A stretch of 64,000 nucleotides of DNA from Levilactobacillus enshiensis (GTDB lineage: Bacteria > Bacillota > Bacilli > Lactobacillales > Lactobacillaceae). The notes under the pieces are model-generated. The model made no database searches and was not told where the DNA came from. It worked only from the letters and a program-made list of their open reading frames with translations. The DNA lies in NCBI RefSeq assembly GCF_007115095.1, contig NZ_SULH01000005.1, forward strand, positions 62,001 to 126,000, in the 5' to 3' direction. Below, one piece after another: positions 9,109-18,624 of the stretch. Numbering within the stretch: the stretch's first letter is position 1; each line of letters opens with the position of its first letter. A program made the position numbers and the translations under genes.

Positions 9109-9930
9109 ATGGCAGATTTTCCAACTAAATTACGCCAATTAGTCGCTGTGCCCGACCTAAGTTTTACAGACGACCAAGTCAACTTGTTGCTGGCTCACGT
9201 GGGTGATTTGGACCCCACGATTCGTGACGCCACGGTCTTCACCCTTTTTGCGCGCGGATTAGCTGAGGACGCGTTCACCCCCGACCAATGCCAAACCATC
9301 GCCAATAACCTTCTGAATAAACGAGGGCTCTTCACCGCCATCGACCAGCTGAACAACGACACCGTCTTTCAACGCACATTCACCGCGCTACTGACTGCGG
9401 CAGTTCTGGACAATGACGCCCACCATGCCTGGTTAGCAGCCGCTACCCGGACCCAATTTTTCAATGACGCCCTGACCTATCTCGTTCGCGAACACGATCA
9501 GCGCGGCTGGGTGCCAGCTAAGGGCCGGGCCCACGGGGTCGCCCACGGCAGCGACCTGCTGGCTTCTGCTTGGCAACATTCCCAGTTTCCCTTGGCGCAA
9601 ACGCCGATGGCACTGGCAGCTATTGCAACGGTATTTACACGTCAAACGATGCCATTTCAATTTGACGAGGAACCCCGACTGGCCATGCCATTGATTCAAG
9701 CGTTACGCGTTGACCACTTAACCATACCTCAACTCAACGATTGGCTAACCGCTACCGATCACCGTTTGTGGATTGGTTTTTCATTTGACCGTGGTCCCGC
9801 AGCGCGATTACACAACTGGCTAAGTTTTTGCCATCACTTATACTTCTTGTTGCCGGAAGAAACCACCACCCAAGAAGTAATTGCCACATTAAGTCATCAC
9901 TATTATCAAGTAAATGGCTACGTGAGCTAA
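9109..9930 (+). CDS. DUF2785 domain protein
   Basis: A 273-residue, probably all-helical cytoplasmic protein. The family-typical segment EHDQRGWVPAKGRAHGVAHG sits in the middle (about residues 128-147), with the conserved His pair in AHG-VAHG. Molecular function is not known for this family. ACTGGAGGCGATTGGG leads to the ATG. The gene converges with the IS-interrupted DUF1801 gene; a near-perfect hairpin (GGTGCCGACA / TGTCAGCACC) separates them. Confidence 0.8.
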   Translation: MADFPTKLRQLVAVPDLSFTDDQVNLLLAHVGDLDPTIRDATVFTLFARGLAEDAFTPDQCQTIANNLLNKRGLFTAIDQLNNDTVFQRTFTALLTAAVLDNDAHHAWLAAATRTQFFNDALTYLVREHDQRGWVPAKGRAHGVAHGSDLLASAWQHSQFPLAQTPMALAAIATVFTRQTMPFQFDEEPRLAMPLIQALRVDHLTIPQLNDWLTATDHRLWIGFSFDRGPAARLHNWLSFCHHLYFLLPEETTTQEVIATLSHHYYQVNGYVS

Positions 9931-9932
9931 AA

Positions 9933-9976
9933 AGGTGCCGACATCGTCTGATCGACCAGACTGTGTCAGCACCCTT
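9933..9976. terminator. Hairpin between convergent genes
   Basis: GGTGCCGACA ... TGTCAGCACC with an inner TCTG/CAGA helix. No strong T run, so termination is likely but weak. Confidence 0.5.
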
Positions 9977-9985
9977 AATTTACTC

Positions 9986-10361
9986 TTATTTTCGCCAGAA
10001 CGTCGTCGTTTCAGCCTTATCCGCAATATTAAACGAAATAATTCGCTTCAGCAGGTCATAGTCCACATCCTGCGTCCACTTGATACGGCCAAACCTCTTC
10101 CCGGGATTATATTTGGCAGCCTGAATAGCATCGATGAATTGGTCCATCGCCTGACCTTCAGGGGCAAACGCCATGTGCGCCTTGGCCACGCTGAAACCAA
10201 TAATGAACGTCCCATGGTCGGTAAACATCGGCTGATTCCAAGCATACCGTTGTTCGAGCTGGGGAAAGGTTGTCTGGACCCAATTTAATACGGTCCGAAC
10301 GCGCGCTTGATGTTCTGGATCGTCAATCTTCGCTAAGTAATCTTCAAACTCTGCAATCGTC
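9986..10361 (-). pseudogene. DUF1801 (YdhG-like) gene with its start region displaced by an IS
   Basis: About 125 codons of a DUF1801 / YdhG-like protein (NWVQTTFPQLEQRYAWNQPMF, FIIGFSVAKAHMAFAPEG), apparently full length except for its first base or two. The 5' end abuts the right end of the TnpB element. Joining the outer flanks of that element would give AGGGGTGACTTT-ATG-ACG, an ideal ribosome binding site and start, so the insertion has separated the start from its signal. Translation might still begin at a TTG made by the junction (TAATTGACG), 3 bases after GGAGG of the IS hairpin, but that spacing is poor. I treat it as probably silenced. Confidence 0.65.
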
Positions 10362-10560
10362 AATTACCTCCGAATAAATTCGGAGGCTTGTCGCTCACGT
10401 GTCTGGCGACACAGTAGTCCAACATCTCAATTGAGACTCCTACTCGTAGTGGCAACATCATCGGGTAATTGACAGCTACCCGTTTAACTACCAGGTTTAC
10501 CCGGTAGCCGTTATTTTTTTTATTTGGGGATGCTTGACCCCACACAACCATTCTTCACCT
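10362..10560 (-). ncRNA. Putative omega (reRNA) guide RNA region of tnpB
   Basis: In this superfamily the TnpB guide RNA is made from the tnpB 3' end and the right end, with the guide coming from flanking DNA. Here 130 bp between the tnpB stop and the right end are non-coding and structured, with a GGTAGC / GCTACC-type helix near 10470-10512 and the terminal palindrome. The guide would then start GACGATTGCAGAG, the DUF1801 codons. Inferred from the family, not seen directly. Confidence 0.5.
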
Positions 10561-11720
10561 AATAGCTTAATGTTCATGGCCCCTAGCCGATCATCGTTGG
10601 AGCGATATTGGCAGCGGCAACAGTGATATTCATGCGTCTCGTGATGCCGATTGTTTTTCTCAATCAGGCCACATTGCGGACAACGCTGAGAGGTGAAGGC
10701 TGGACTGACCTTCAAAACCTTACTTTGAACCGTTACCGCTTTATAGGTTAGGAATAATTCTAACTGGAAGAAAGCCCAGGAACGGTGGCTGCTACGCAAA
10801 GCTTTAGGTAAATCATCTGTGTTGAACGTCACATTAGTTAAATCTTCTAAAACAAAGAGCGCCCATGAGCCATAGATACTAACGAGTGTCTTAGCTAACC
10901 GATGATTCAAATCAGTCATCCAGCGGTTCTCTCGTTGTGCCAATTGCTGCAGTTTTTTCTTAGCAGATTTGGTCCCTTTGCTTTGTAACTGTCTTCGCGT
11001 CTCTAAGAACTTCTTGCGTTTACGTAAAGCTTTCTTGCCATCAAAGAATCGTGTTTTCCCCAGGTGATCATGAACCGTTGCTAAGAAACGCAACCCACGG
11101 TCAATGCCGACAATCTTGGACTGGCTTGTTGGCTCAAAATCAGCAACTTCTTTCGTAATCCCAATGTGTAAGTACCACTTGCCTTGAGAATGGACTAGCT
11201 TGGCCGTCCCAAACTTCCAGCCACTCTGAAAGTATTGTCCAAAGCCTTTGCTGTTAAAGCTCATCTTGGTTCTTTTACCCAAGGTCGTGAGTGAAATTTC
11301 AGTCATTCCATTGACAAAGGAATAATTACTTTGTCGAACTAAGTCTGCTTGGGGCTTCGAGAAATGGATAGGCTTGAACAACCATGTTAAGTCTATCGGA
11401 GTCTGAACCCACTTTTTATCAACATCTTGGTAACGGAAAGGATGTTGTCTCATCTGCTCTAAGACAGTCTTGTAACGCGCGACAACGGTCCGGAAGACTG
11501 ACTGGATCATTTGACTGTTCAAAGGAGATTCTTGCCGGAGCTTTTTATACAGGGCATGATTGATTTTCAAATAGTTCATTGGGAAGTCGTGGTTAAAGAC
11601 CCATTCACTAACAATGTTGGATAACCGCTGATACTCTCGACTTTCATCTGAGAGTTGAATCGCTTGAATTTCACTAGGGTAGAGTCTGACCTTTGCTGTT
11701 CGGCCTAATATCGTCATCAT
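10497..11720 (-). CDS. tnpB: TnpB, RNA-guided nuclease of IS200/IS605 type
   Basis: 407 residues with an N-terminal helix-turn-helix-like region and a C-terminal RuvC-like nuclease. All three acidic residues appear intact: D207 (GIDRGLRF), E292 (FVLEDL) and D377 (DDRLGAMNI). The zinc ribbon has both cysteine pairs, CPQC (347-350) and CCRC (367-370). It is therefore a potentially active nuclease, not a decayed copy. GGGGAGGTGC precedes the ATG at 11720; a second ATG follows at once. Confidence 0.92.
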   Translation of the reverse strand: MMTILGRTAKVRLYPSEIQAIQLSDESREYQRLSNIVSEWVFNHDFPMNYLKINHALYKKLRQESPLNSQMIQSVFRTVVARYKTVLEQMRQHPFRYQDVDKKWVQTPIDLTWLFKPIHFSKPQADLVRQSNYSFVNGMTEISLTTLGKRTKMSFNSKGFGQYFQSGWKFGTAKLVHSQGKWYLHIGITKEVADFEPTSQSKIVGIDRGLRFLATVHDHLGKTRFFDGKKALRKRKKFLETRRQLQSKGTKSAKKKLQQLAQRENRWMTDLNHRLAKTLVSIYGSWALFVLEDLTNVTFNTDDLPKALRSSHRSWAFFQLELFLTYKAVTVQSKVLKVSPAFTSQRCPQCGLIEKNNRHHETHEYHCCRCQYRSNDDRLGAMNIKLLGEEWLCGVKHPQIKKITATG

Positions 11721-11849
11721 GCACCTCCCCTGAAGATTGGATTCAGTATAGCATATTTTAATCATCAATAGGGGAACGTATGTTTTAGAAATGATTAAGC
11801 TTTCGCATTCATCCTTTGATTGAAATCAAAGGTTTTCTGCTGAAGTTAT

Positions 11850-12065
11850 ATAAAGTCACCCCTAAATGGTTTAGTTACGGTCAAGCTTCCCGTCAAATTG
11901 GTTTTATTGTACCATGACTTTTCAGCTGCAGGTCGACAGACGACAGACGGGTCCCAGTCCAACAGCCGCCAGTCGGTGAGGCGCCCAAACCAGCAATTAG
12001 TTTTGGCTTCCCCGTTGTTAAAACGGGCATGACCACTACTTTGGAAATCCCACCCTTAGCTTCCA
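11850..12065. other. Ancestral promoter region of the DUF1801 gene, now cut off by the IS
   Basis: On the minus strand an extended -10 TGGTACAAT lies near 11896-11904 and the ribosome binding site AGGGGTGA at 11856-11863, both pointing into the IS left end. The rest of this stretch shows no supported gene. Confidence 0.5.
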
Positions 12066-12067
12066 CA

Positions 12068-12110
12068 AAAAACGCGGTCAACGAGTGAGTTATCCCCCTC
12101 ATTAACCGCG
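12068..12110 (-). terminator. Rho-independent terminator of the secreted 311-aa protein
   Basis: Minus strand CGCGGTTAATGAG ... CTCGTTGACCGCG stem with G-U pairs, then TTTTTT. Confidence 0.85.
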
Positions 12111-12135
12111 CTAATTTTACTTTTGATTGATAAGA

Positions 12136-13071
12136 TTACCAGGTATTAACAACGTGATCTTCCTGCCAGTAGAATTCAACTCCGAGTGCCAGATAAAAGT
12201 TCTTAGAATAAGGATCGTTAGACGCATTCTCTTGCAAACTTGCTCCCGGATCAGAGACGACACCAATCCCCAAGTTACGAACGTTATGATTCTGGGTAAC
12301 GTATTGTAAGGAATGCGCGATCTTATCTGCCAGGCCATCCACCAGATAATTGCCGCCCTGCGTGTTAGCCGGTAGCGACCGCATCCAGCCCAAGTCCATA
12401 TCTTCAATGGCTGTCAAACCGCCATCACCAATAAAGTGCTTATTGCCCTTAATGCCAAACTTCGCGGGTTGCCAAACCTTAGAACGGTCCTTCGTTTGGC
12501 CACTAACCCCGTCATCGGCATCCGTCATGTACTGCGCAAAGGCCATCATCTTCGGGTTAAAGGTGTATTGACTCGCCAGCTTCTTGGACACGGCTGCTTG
12601 AATCTGTTGATTCGTCATTTTTTGAAACGCGATATTTTGTTGTGTCTTGAGCGCCTGATTCTTGGCGATCTTAGCGCCCACAACTGCTGGCGTCTGCGTG
12701 GTCGTGGTTGGCTTCAAATAGCCGCGCCAGATCCAGCCTTTATGCATGCCCGCAGCGTTCTGGACGTGATAATAGATGGCCGATGTGCCCTTCGCCTTCC
12801 GGTACAACTTTTCGTGAGCATCAGTGAACCAGATTTCGTTCGGTTCTTCGTACCCCATCGCATACAGCAGGCCCAGATGCTTGGAGTAACGCCCACCTTG
12901 AGAACGCGTGAAAGCGTGCTGGCCCATGCTCTTGCGCCACACTAATTTTACTGATTGCGAACGACTCACTGAAGAATACATTTCGCTAGCGGCCTTCGCC
13001 GACGTTCCGGATAGTAAAAATAGTCCACCCGCAACGCCCAAAACGCTGGCCAGTTGAATTAATCTTTTCAT
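12136..13071 (-). CDS. Secreted protein of unknown function
   Basis: 311 residues with a clear signal peptide (KR start, hydrophobic core, TSAKAAS cleavage region near residue 28). The first mature domain of about 90 residues has many aromatic and basic residues and ends GWIWRGYLKP, resembling the SH3-like or GW-like surface modules common in lactobacilli. A Thr/Lys linker follows and then a C-terminal domain of about 170 residues containing GDGGLTAIEDMDLGWM and NVRNLGIGVVSDPG. It may be a CAP-like fold, but I cannot confirm that. GAGGAGGGG precedes the ATG. Confidence 0.75.
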   Translation of the reverse strand: MKRLIQLASVLGVAGGLFLLSGTSAKAASEMYSSVSRSQSVKLVWRKSMGQHAFTRSQGGRYSKHLGLLYAMGYEEPNEIWFTDAHEKLYRKAKGTSAIYYHVQNAAGMHKGWIWRGYLKPTTTTQTPAVVGAKIAKNQALKTQQNIAFQKMTNQQIQAAVSKKLASQYTFNPKMMAFAQYMTDADDGVSGQTKDRSKVWQPAKFGIKGNKHFIGDGGLTAIEDMDLGWMRSLPANTQGGNYLVDGLADKIAHSLQYVTQNHNVRNLGIGVVSDPGASLQENASNDPYSKNFYLALGVEFYWQEDHVVNTW

Positions 13072-13248
13072 GAAAACCCCTCCTCTATGTTAGCGTAGCA
13101 CTCCCGCTTAATCAGTTCTAGCTAAAACTGATAACGAAGGGATTAATTAAGAAAGTCATCTTTAAACGTTGAAACTCATTTCGACAACTACATCATTCAA
13201 CTTAACTAAGGAATGGCTGCCGTTAAACTCATGCCAATTTAAAAGGGA

Positions 13249-13275
13249 CGCCGTGACCACTACGACGTCCCCGAT
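13249..13275. terminator. Terminator-like hairpin after the diacetyl/acetoin reductase
   Basis: GGGACGCCGT / ACGACGTCCC arms lie 25 bp past the stop of the minus-strand gene; T-run weak. Confidence 0.5.
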
Positions 13276-13299
13276 GTTTCGCTTCAAATCAATCTGTCG

Positions 13300-14094
<795 letters not shown>

Positions 14095-14149
14095 TCAGAA
14101 TAAGTAGATTTCCAGGTACACTCACATTCTACCGGAAACTATGCGGCAT

Positions 14150-14163
14150 TGAAAGCGATTACG
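14150..14163 (-). promoter_or_regulatory. Candidate cre (CcpA) site upstream of budC
   Basis: TGAAAGCGATTACG matches the cre consensus TGWAANCGNTNWCA except for the last base. Confidence 0.45.
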
Positions 14164-14338
14164 TAAAGAACCTTTTAAGCGTTTTAGTTGTTCAATTGAA
14201 CTAATTAGTAGAAACGTTGTTACCCCAGCAATCATTTCATCGTAACCCGTTGAAGTGTCGTCCATGAAACTATTGGCAGAGTAGTGTATCATGGATATAA
14301 GTATTCGGCTTCAAAATATTTTAAAGTGAGGTAATGAC

Positions 14339-15145
14339 ATGGAAACGACTCAATTAAGCAACGGCGTTACCATCCCCATGCTTGGATTTGGAACTTATCT
14401 AATCGACAGCAAGGACGTTCCCGCAGCTATCAAGACGGCGTTAGATGCTGGCTATCGGCATCTCGATTGCGCCCACATTTACGGCAACGAACCCGCTGTT
14501 GGTACGGCTATCAAGAACTCCGGCATTGATCGTGCCGATCTGTTTATCACGTCTAAGGTTTGGAATGCTGACCAAGGGTACGACAAGACCTTAGCTGCTT
14601 TCGACCAAACGCTGGCTGACTTACAGTTGGATTACCTGGACCTCTACTTGATTCACTGGCCCAACGAAAAGAACTTCGACCTGACCTTGGATACTTGGCG
14701 CGCCTTAGAAACCCTGTACCAACAAAAGAAGGTCCGTGCTATCGGGGTATCTAACTTCTCTAAAGAACAACTCGAACAGGTCTTTGCGATGGCCACGGTT
14801 AAACCCATGGTCAACCAAATCGAACGGCACCCCTACAAGGTTCAAGCCGATTTAGGCCAATTCGATACGGAAAATGGTCTGGTCAACGAAGGGTACTCCC
14901 CAATTGGTCACGGCCACTTAATCCTTGAAGATCCGGTCATCACCAAGTTGGCCCAAAAGTATGGCAAGTCACCAGCCCAAATCGTTTTGCGGTGGCAAAT
15001 CGACACGGGCTTCGTGGTCTTCCCGAAGTCCTCAAAACCAGCTCGGGTGAAGGAAAACTTTGAAATTTCTGGGTTTAACCTGACCGCTGCTGAAATTGAA
15101 GAAATCAACAGCTTAGACCAAGATAAGCATTTAAACTACGACTAA
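14339..15145 (+). CDS. Aldo/keto reductase
   Basis: A 268-residue AKR with an intact tetrad: D43 and Y48 (HLDCAHIYGN), K73 (TSKVWN), H106 (LIHWP). FPKSSKPAR near residue 225 is the cofactor phosphate-binding motif. GTGAGGTAATGAC leads to the ATG. It is the second AKR in the window, lies next to the xylose regulon and is transcribed towards it. A xylose reductase role is possible but unsupported; the presence of xylose isomerase makes it unnecessary. Confidence 0.88.
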   Translation: METTQLSNGVTIPMLGFGTYLIDSKDVPAAIKTALDAGYRHLDCAHIYGNEPAVGTAIKNSGIDRADLFITSKVWNADQGYDKTLAAFDQTLADLQLDYLDLYLIHWPNEKNFDLTLDTWRALETLYQQKKVRAIGVSNFSKEQLEQVFAMATVKPMVNQIERHPYKVQADLGQFDTENGLVNEGYSPIGHGHLILEDPVITKLAQKYGKSPAQIVLRWQIDTGFVVFPKSSKPARVKENFEISGFNLTAAEIEEINSLDQDKHLNYD

Positions 15146-15157
15146 ATTTGCGATAAT

Positions 15158-15198
15158 AAAAAGGGAGATTGGGACATTTGTCCTGACCTCTCTTTTTT
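15158..15198. terminator. Bidirectional terminator between AKR and XylT
   Basis: AAAAAGGGAGA and TCTCTTTTTT arms around an inner GGAC/GTCC hairpin. Confidence 0.85.
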
Positions 15199-15210
15199 AA
15201 CAACTTAAGT

Positions 15211-16590
15211 TTACTTTTGAACGGTACTCAGACCAGAAACTTCATCTTCACCGGCCTTTTCACGTAAGGTTGCTTCGATATCTTCCAGTGAACGGTTCCG
15301 CGTTTCGAAGACCATCTTGTGAACGAACCAGATGGAGAGGAAGCACAGGACACCGTAACCGATGAACAAGCTCCCCGTACCGAAGAAGTCCAGTAACGAT
15401 GGGAACGTCAGGGAAACGATCATGTTTGCCGTCCAGTTGATGACACTGGCAAAGGAATTTCCTAAGCCCCGAATGTTCAACGGGAAGACTTCACCGATCA
15501 TGACCCACATCACGGGACCCCAGGTTGCGGAGAAGAACGCAATGTAGACGGTCAAAGCAATGACGGAAATGATGGCTGCGACATGTGACCCACCGGAGAA
15601 CTTCATCCCCATGCTCATCACGAACAAGGAAATACCCATCCCAATGGACCCAATGATCAGCATCTTTTTCCGATCAATTTTATCCATGATAGCCACGGCA
15701 ACCGCGGTCACAATCACGTTGAATACCCCAATACCAATGTGGGCTAACAATGCGGCTGAGACTCCAAAACCAACATCCGTAAAGATGGTTGGCGCGTAAT
15801 ACAACACGGTGTTGCATCCCATAACCTGCTGGAAGATGGCCAACCCGACCCCAATGATCAGTGAGGGCCGAACCATCTTGCTGAAAAGTTCTGGCCAGCC
15901 GCCGCTAACAACGCCGGCTTGTTCCTTAATCTGACGAATTTCCCGGTTAACGACAGTGCTGTCGTGGCCGTTCATCGTATCAAGAACCTCACGCGCTTCA
16001 TCAACGCGACCGGACTTGACCAAGAACCGGGGACTTTCTGGTAAGATCAACCCACCAAAGAAGAGTAAGGCAGCCGGAATCGCTGCGAAGCCTAACATCC
16101 AACGCCAACCGGTATATAACCCAGAGAAACTGTAATTGGTGATGTAGGCCAACAGAATCCCAGACATGACCATCAGTTGAAAGAGGCTGGCAACGGTTCC
16201 CCGTTTGTCAGCGGGCGCCAATTCAGCGAGGTACGTTGGGATCAATGCTGAAGCCGCCCCAACGGCCATCCCTAAGATGACCCGGAAGATGATCAGTGAC
16301 CAGAATTCTGGTGAAAAGGCAGAGCCTAACGCCCCCACCAAGAAAATAATAGCTGAGAGTAAAAGCAACTTACGCCGCCCATACCGGTCAGATGATGGTC
16401 CAATGATAGCAGCCCCTAGAATCGCCCCTAACAGGACGGAACTGACGACCCAGCCTTGTTGCCAAGTGCCTAAATGCATCTGTTTTTGAATAAAAAGAAT
16501 GGCACCGGAGATGACCCCGGTATCGTAACCAAAGAGCAACCCGCCGAGGGCGCCAAAAAAGTAAATGAATCCGGTCGAAACTTTATGCAT
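15211..16590 (-). CDS. xylT: Sugar porter (MFS), probable D-xylose:H+ symporter
   Basis: A 459-residue 12-helix MFS transporter of the sugar-porter family. Signatures are GYDTGVISGA (helix 1), DRYGRRK (loop 2-3), PESPRFL after helix 6, and GEVFPLNIRG (loop 10-11). ATG at 16590 is used; AAAGGAAG lies 11 bases upstream, and an upstream in-frame start has no signal. It is separated from xylB by a terminator and has its own cre and XylR-like operator, so it is a separate transcript of the xylose regulon. Substrate is inferred from position. Confidence 0.88.
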   Translation of the reverse strand: MHKVSTGFIYFFGALGGLLFGYDTGVISGAILFIQKQMHLGTWQQGWVVSSVLLGAILGAAIIGPSSDRYGRRKLLLLSAIIFLVGALGSAFSPEFWSLIIFRVILGMAVGAASALIPTYLAELAPADKRGTVASLFQLMVMSGILLAYITNYSFSGLYTGWRWMLGFAAIPAALLFFGGLILPESPRFLVKSGRVDEAREVLDTMNGHDSTVVNREIRQIKEQAGVVSGGWPELFSKMVRPSLIIGVGLAIFQQVMGCNTVLYYAPTIFTDVGFGVSAALLAHIGIGVFNVIVTAVAVAIMDKIDRKKMLIIGSIGMGISLFVMSMGMKFSGGSHVAAIISVIALTVYIAFFSATWGPVMWVMIGEVFPLNIRGLGNSFASVINWTANMIVSLTFPSLLDFFGTGSLFIGYGVLCFLSIWFVHKMVFETRNRSLEDIEATLREKAGEDEVSGLSTVQK

Positions 16591-16654
16591 CGTTACTGAC
16601 TTCCTTTGACGGTAAATCACCGTAGAATTTTTTGTAAGTTGGTATTCTACATGC

Positions 16655-16679
16655 GGTTAGTTGATTGCTTCAACCAACC
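16655..16679 (-). promoter_or_regulatory. Candidate XylR operator upstream of xylT
   Basis: Inverted repeat GGTTAGTTG (16655-16663) / CAACCAACC (16671-16679). The half-site matches that found at xylA (AGTTCGTTG / CAACCAACT), although the spacer is 7 bp here and 3 bp there. Confidence 0.5.
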
Positions 16680-16711
16680 ATGTGATTACTATAGCACAAT
16701 TTTCGTTTTTC

Positions 16712-16725
16712 TGAAAGCGTTTTCG
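16712..16725 (-). promoter_or_regulatory. Candidate cre (CcpA) site upstream of xylT
   Basis: TGAAAGCGTTTTCG, one mismatch to the cre consensus at the last base. Confidence 0.6.
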
Positions 16726-16739
16726 ATGCTTTTATACTG

Positions 16740-16976
16740 GATTGTAATATTCCGCTTGATTCTCATGGTTCTTAATTTTGTGTGAAAGTGCACATGAATA
16801 ATCATGAATATTAATTGTTATTTAGTGTAAATAAAAGGCCTTTCGTTAGGATACGATGATCTTTATATGACTGTTTTAATCGCTGATAGTGCGTGCGCCC
16901 AATTTAATGACGACTACTTATCAACACTGGCCGCGCCAGATAGTTCATCTTTCTTAGTTCTTTAACTGACCATAGC
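16740..16976. other. Non-coding stretch between xylT promoter region and xylAB terminator
   Basis: AT-rich, no supported gene. With the xylT control region, the gap from 16591 to 17016 is about 425 bp. Confidence 0.4.
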
Positions 16977-17008
16977 AAAAAGGCTTCCGCCGCAACGCGA
17001 AAGCCTTT
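16977..17008 (-). terminator. Terminator of the xylAB operon
   Basis: Minus strand AAAGGCTTTCGCG / CGGAAGCCTTTTT just past the xylB stop. Confidence 0.88.
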
Positions 17009-17016
17009 CTTTACGT

Positions 17017-18525
17017 CTATAGTTCTTCCCTACGGTAGTCCAGCAGTTGTTCACTGATGGCCTTAGTCTGTTGGTAGACCTGCTTGTAGATGGCATGCAT
17101 CTTCTCGTACTTCTTCACGTTCTCTGGGTTGGGCTCGTAAGCCTTGCCAAAGTGAACGAAAGTCTGTGCGCAGTCCTGTAAGGAATCGAACCAACCTAGG
17201 CCGGTCGCCGCAATCATTGCGGCCCCCATACCAGGCCCCTGTTCGTTCTTCAGGCTGACAACTTTACGGTTAAAGATATCGGCTTGAATCTGCAACCAGA
17301 GTGGACTCTTGGCGCCCCCACCGATAGAAACGACCGTGTCAAAGTCGCCACCGTTTTCTTCATAGATATCAAAGAGATCTCTAAATGAGAAGACGATGCC
17401 TTCCAGAACAGCACGGACGAAGTCATAACGTTGATGGGTTCCGTCGACCCCAGTAAAGCTCCCCCGGATATCGGCATCCGCGTAAGGTGCCCGTTCACCG
17501 ACAATGTACGGCGTGTACAGGAGGCCATTAGCCCCAACCGTTGACTTGGCCGCACTCGCAACGAAATCGGTGAAATCTTCTGCAGGAGCGAAGGTCTTCT
17601 TGAACCAGCTGAGGGAGTACCCAGCGGCCAAAGTGACCCCCATGGAGTAAAATTTATCGGGAATCGCGTGGTCTTCAAATTGAAGGACCCCGTGATAGTT
17701 GACGTCGGCGTTGTCTTCGTATTTCAAAACAACCCCAGATGTCCCGATACTAGACAGAACCATGTTCGGGTGGAGAATCCCCGCCCCAACTGCACCAGCC
17801 GCGTTATCGGCGGCGCCACCAAAGACCTTGGTGGCGGTGGTCAATCCAGAAAATTCGGCGTAGGCCGGCGTTACCGTCCCAGCAAAATCAATGGATTTGA
17901 TCAATGGTGGGCACATGCTCATTGGAATATCAAACGTGTCACAGATCTTCTTGCTCCATTCGCCCTTGGCAACGTCGAGTAAGACGGTCCCAGTCGCATC
18001 GGAGTAGTCCATGGCGAGGTTACCAGTCATCCGGTAACGCACGTAGTCCTTAGGTAAGACAAAGTACTTGGCCTTGGCCCAGATGTCAGGTTCGTTTTCC
18101 TTGACCCACAGCAACTTGGTCAGCGTAAAGCCTTCCAGTGGTTGGTTACGGGTAATGTCAACGAACTCATCACCGAGCTTCGCTTCAATTTCTTCACGTT
18201 GTGGCGTGCTCCGCGTATCGTTCCAGAGAATAGATGGCCGTAAGACCTTCTTATTCTCATCCAACAGAACTAACCCGTGCATTTGTCCAGAAAAGCTCAA
18301 GCCTTCGATTTCTTCGGCTGCTAAATGGTCAGTCAAAATCAAGCGGACAATCGCAACCGTTGTCCCGGACACCCAGTCTTCAGGATTTTGCTCGTTATAA
18401 CCGGGCTTCTTTTGGATTAAATCATAGTCAAAACTTTCTTGGGCGACGATCTGGCCGCTGTGATCTAGCGCTGAAACTTTAACGGCACTAGTCCCCAGGT
18501 CAACGCCGAGTACATACTTCCCCAT
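17017..18525 (-). CDS. xylB: Xylulokinase
   Basis: A 502-residue FGGY-family kinase that phosphorylates D-xylulose to xylulose 5-phosphate, feeding the phosphoketolase pathway. The N-terminal [15 protein letters not shown]-binding loop, [11 protein letters not shown] and GGGAKSPLW (C-terminal phosphate motif) are all present. TAGGAGGAATGACCG precedes the ATG. It is the second gene of the xylA-xylB operon, 99 bp after xylA. Confidence 0.96.
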   Translation of the reverse strand: MGKYVLGVDLGTSAVKVSALDHSGQIVAQESFDYDLIQKKPGYNEQNPEDWVSGTTVAIVRLILTDHLAAEEIEGLSFSGQMHGLVLLDENKKVLRPSILWNDTRSTPQREEIEAKLGDEFVDITRNQPLEGFTLTKLLWVKENEPDIWAKAKYFVLPKDYVRYRMTGNLAMDYSDATGTVLLDVAKGEWSKKICDTFDIPMSMCPPLIKSIDFAGTVTPAYAEFSGLTTATKVFGGAADNAAGAVGAGILHPNMVLSSIGTSGVVLKYEDNADVNYHGVLQFEDHAIPDKFYSMGVTLAAGYSLSWFKKTFAPAEDFTDFVASAAKSTVGANGLLYTPYIVGERAPYADADIRGSFTGVDGTHQRYDFVRAVLEGIVFSFRDLFDIYEENGGDFDTVVSIGGGAKSPLWLQIQADIFNRKVVSLKNEQGPGMGAAMIAATGLGWFDSLQDCAQTFVHFGKAYEPNPENVKKYEKMHAIYKQVYQQTKAISEQLLDYRREEL

Positions 18526-18559
18526 CGGTCATTCCTCCTAGTTTATCTCGCGTCATAAA

Positions 18560-18592
18560 AATGGCGGGCGGACACACGGTCCGTCCGCCATT
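18560..18592 (-). promoter_or_regulatory. Intercistronic hairpin between xylA and xylB
   Basis: AATGGCGG and CCGCCATT arms with an inner CGGAC/GTCCG helix and no T run. Likely an mRNA processing or stabilising stem that sets different xylA and xylB levels, not a terminator. Confidence 0.6.
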
Positions 18593-18624
18593 CTATTGTC
18601 AGTTGTTTTTCGTAATATAAAGGA

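Larger units (their letters stand above)
10362..11849 (-). mobile_element. IS200/IS605-superfamily element carrying only tnpB (IS1341-like)
   Basis: One tnpB gene and no tnpA. Subterminal palindromes are found at both ends: CCTCCGAA-TAAA-TTCGGAGG (10367-10386, right end) and CCTTTGAT-TGAA-ATCAAAGG (11813-11832, left end). There are no terminal inverted repeats and no target duplication, as expected for this superfamily. The proposed left boundary follows CTTTAT (minus strand, 11850-11855) and the right boundary follows TAATT. Boundaries are uncertain by one or two bases because of AT ambiguity. Movement would need a TnpA supplied elsewhere. Confidence 0.8.

Noticed and set aside
11893-12102. 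69-codon minus-strand frame beside the IS
   Set aside because: It runs through the terminator of the secreted protein gene and lacks a ribosome binding site.
14339-15145. Xylose reductase role for the aldo/keto reductase
   Set aside because: Only proximity to the xyl genes supports it; the isomerase route is complete and the genes are separated by a bidirectional terminator.
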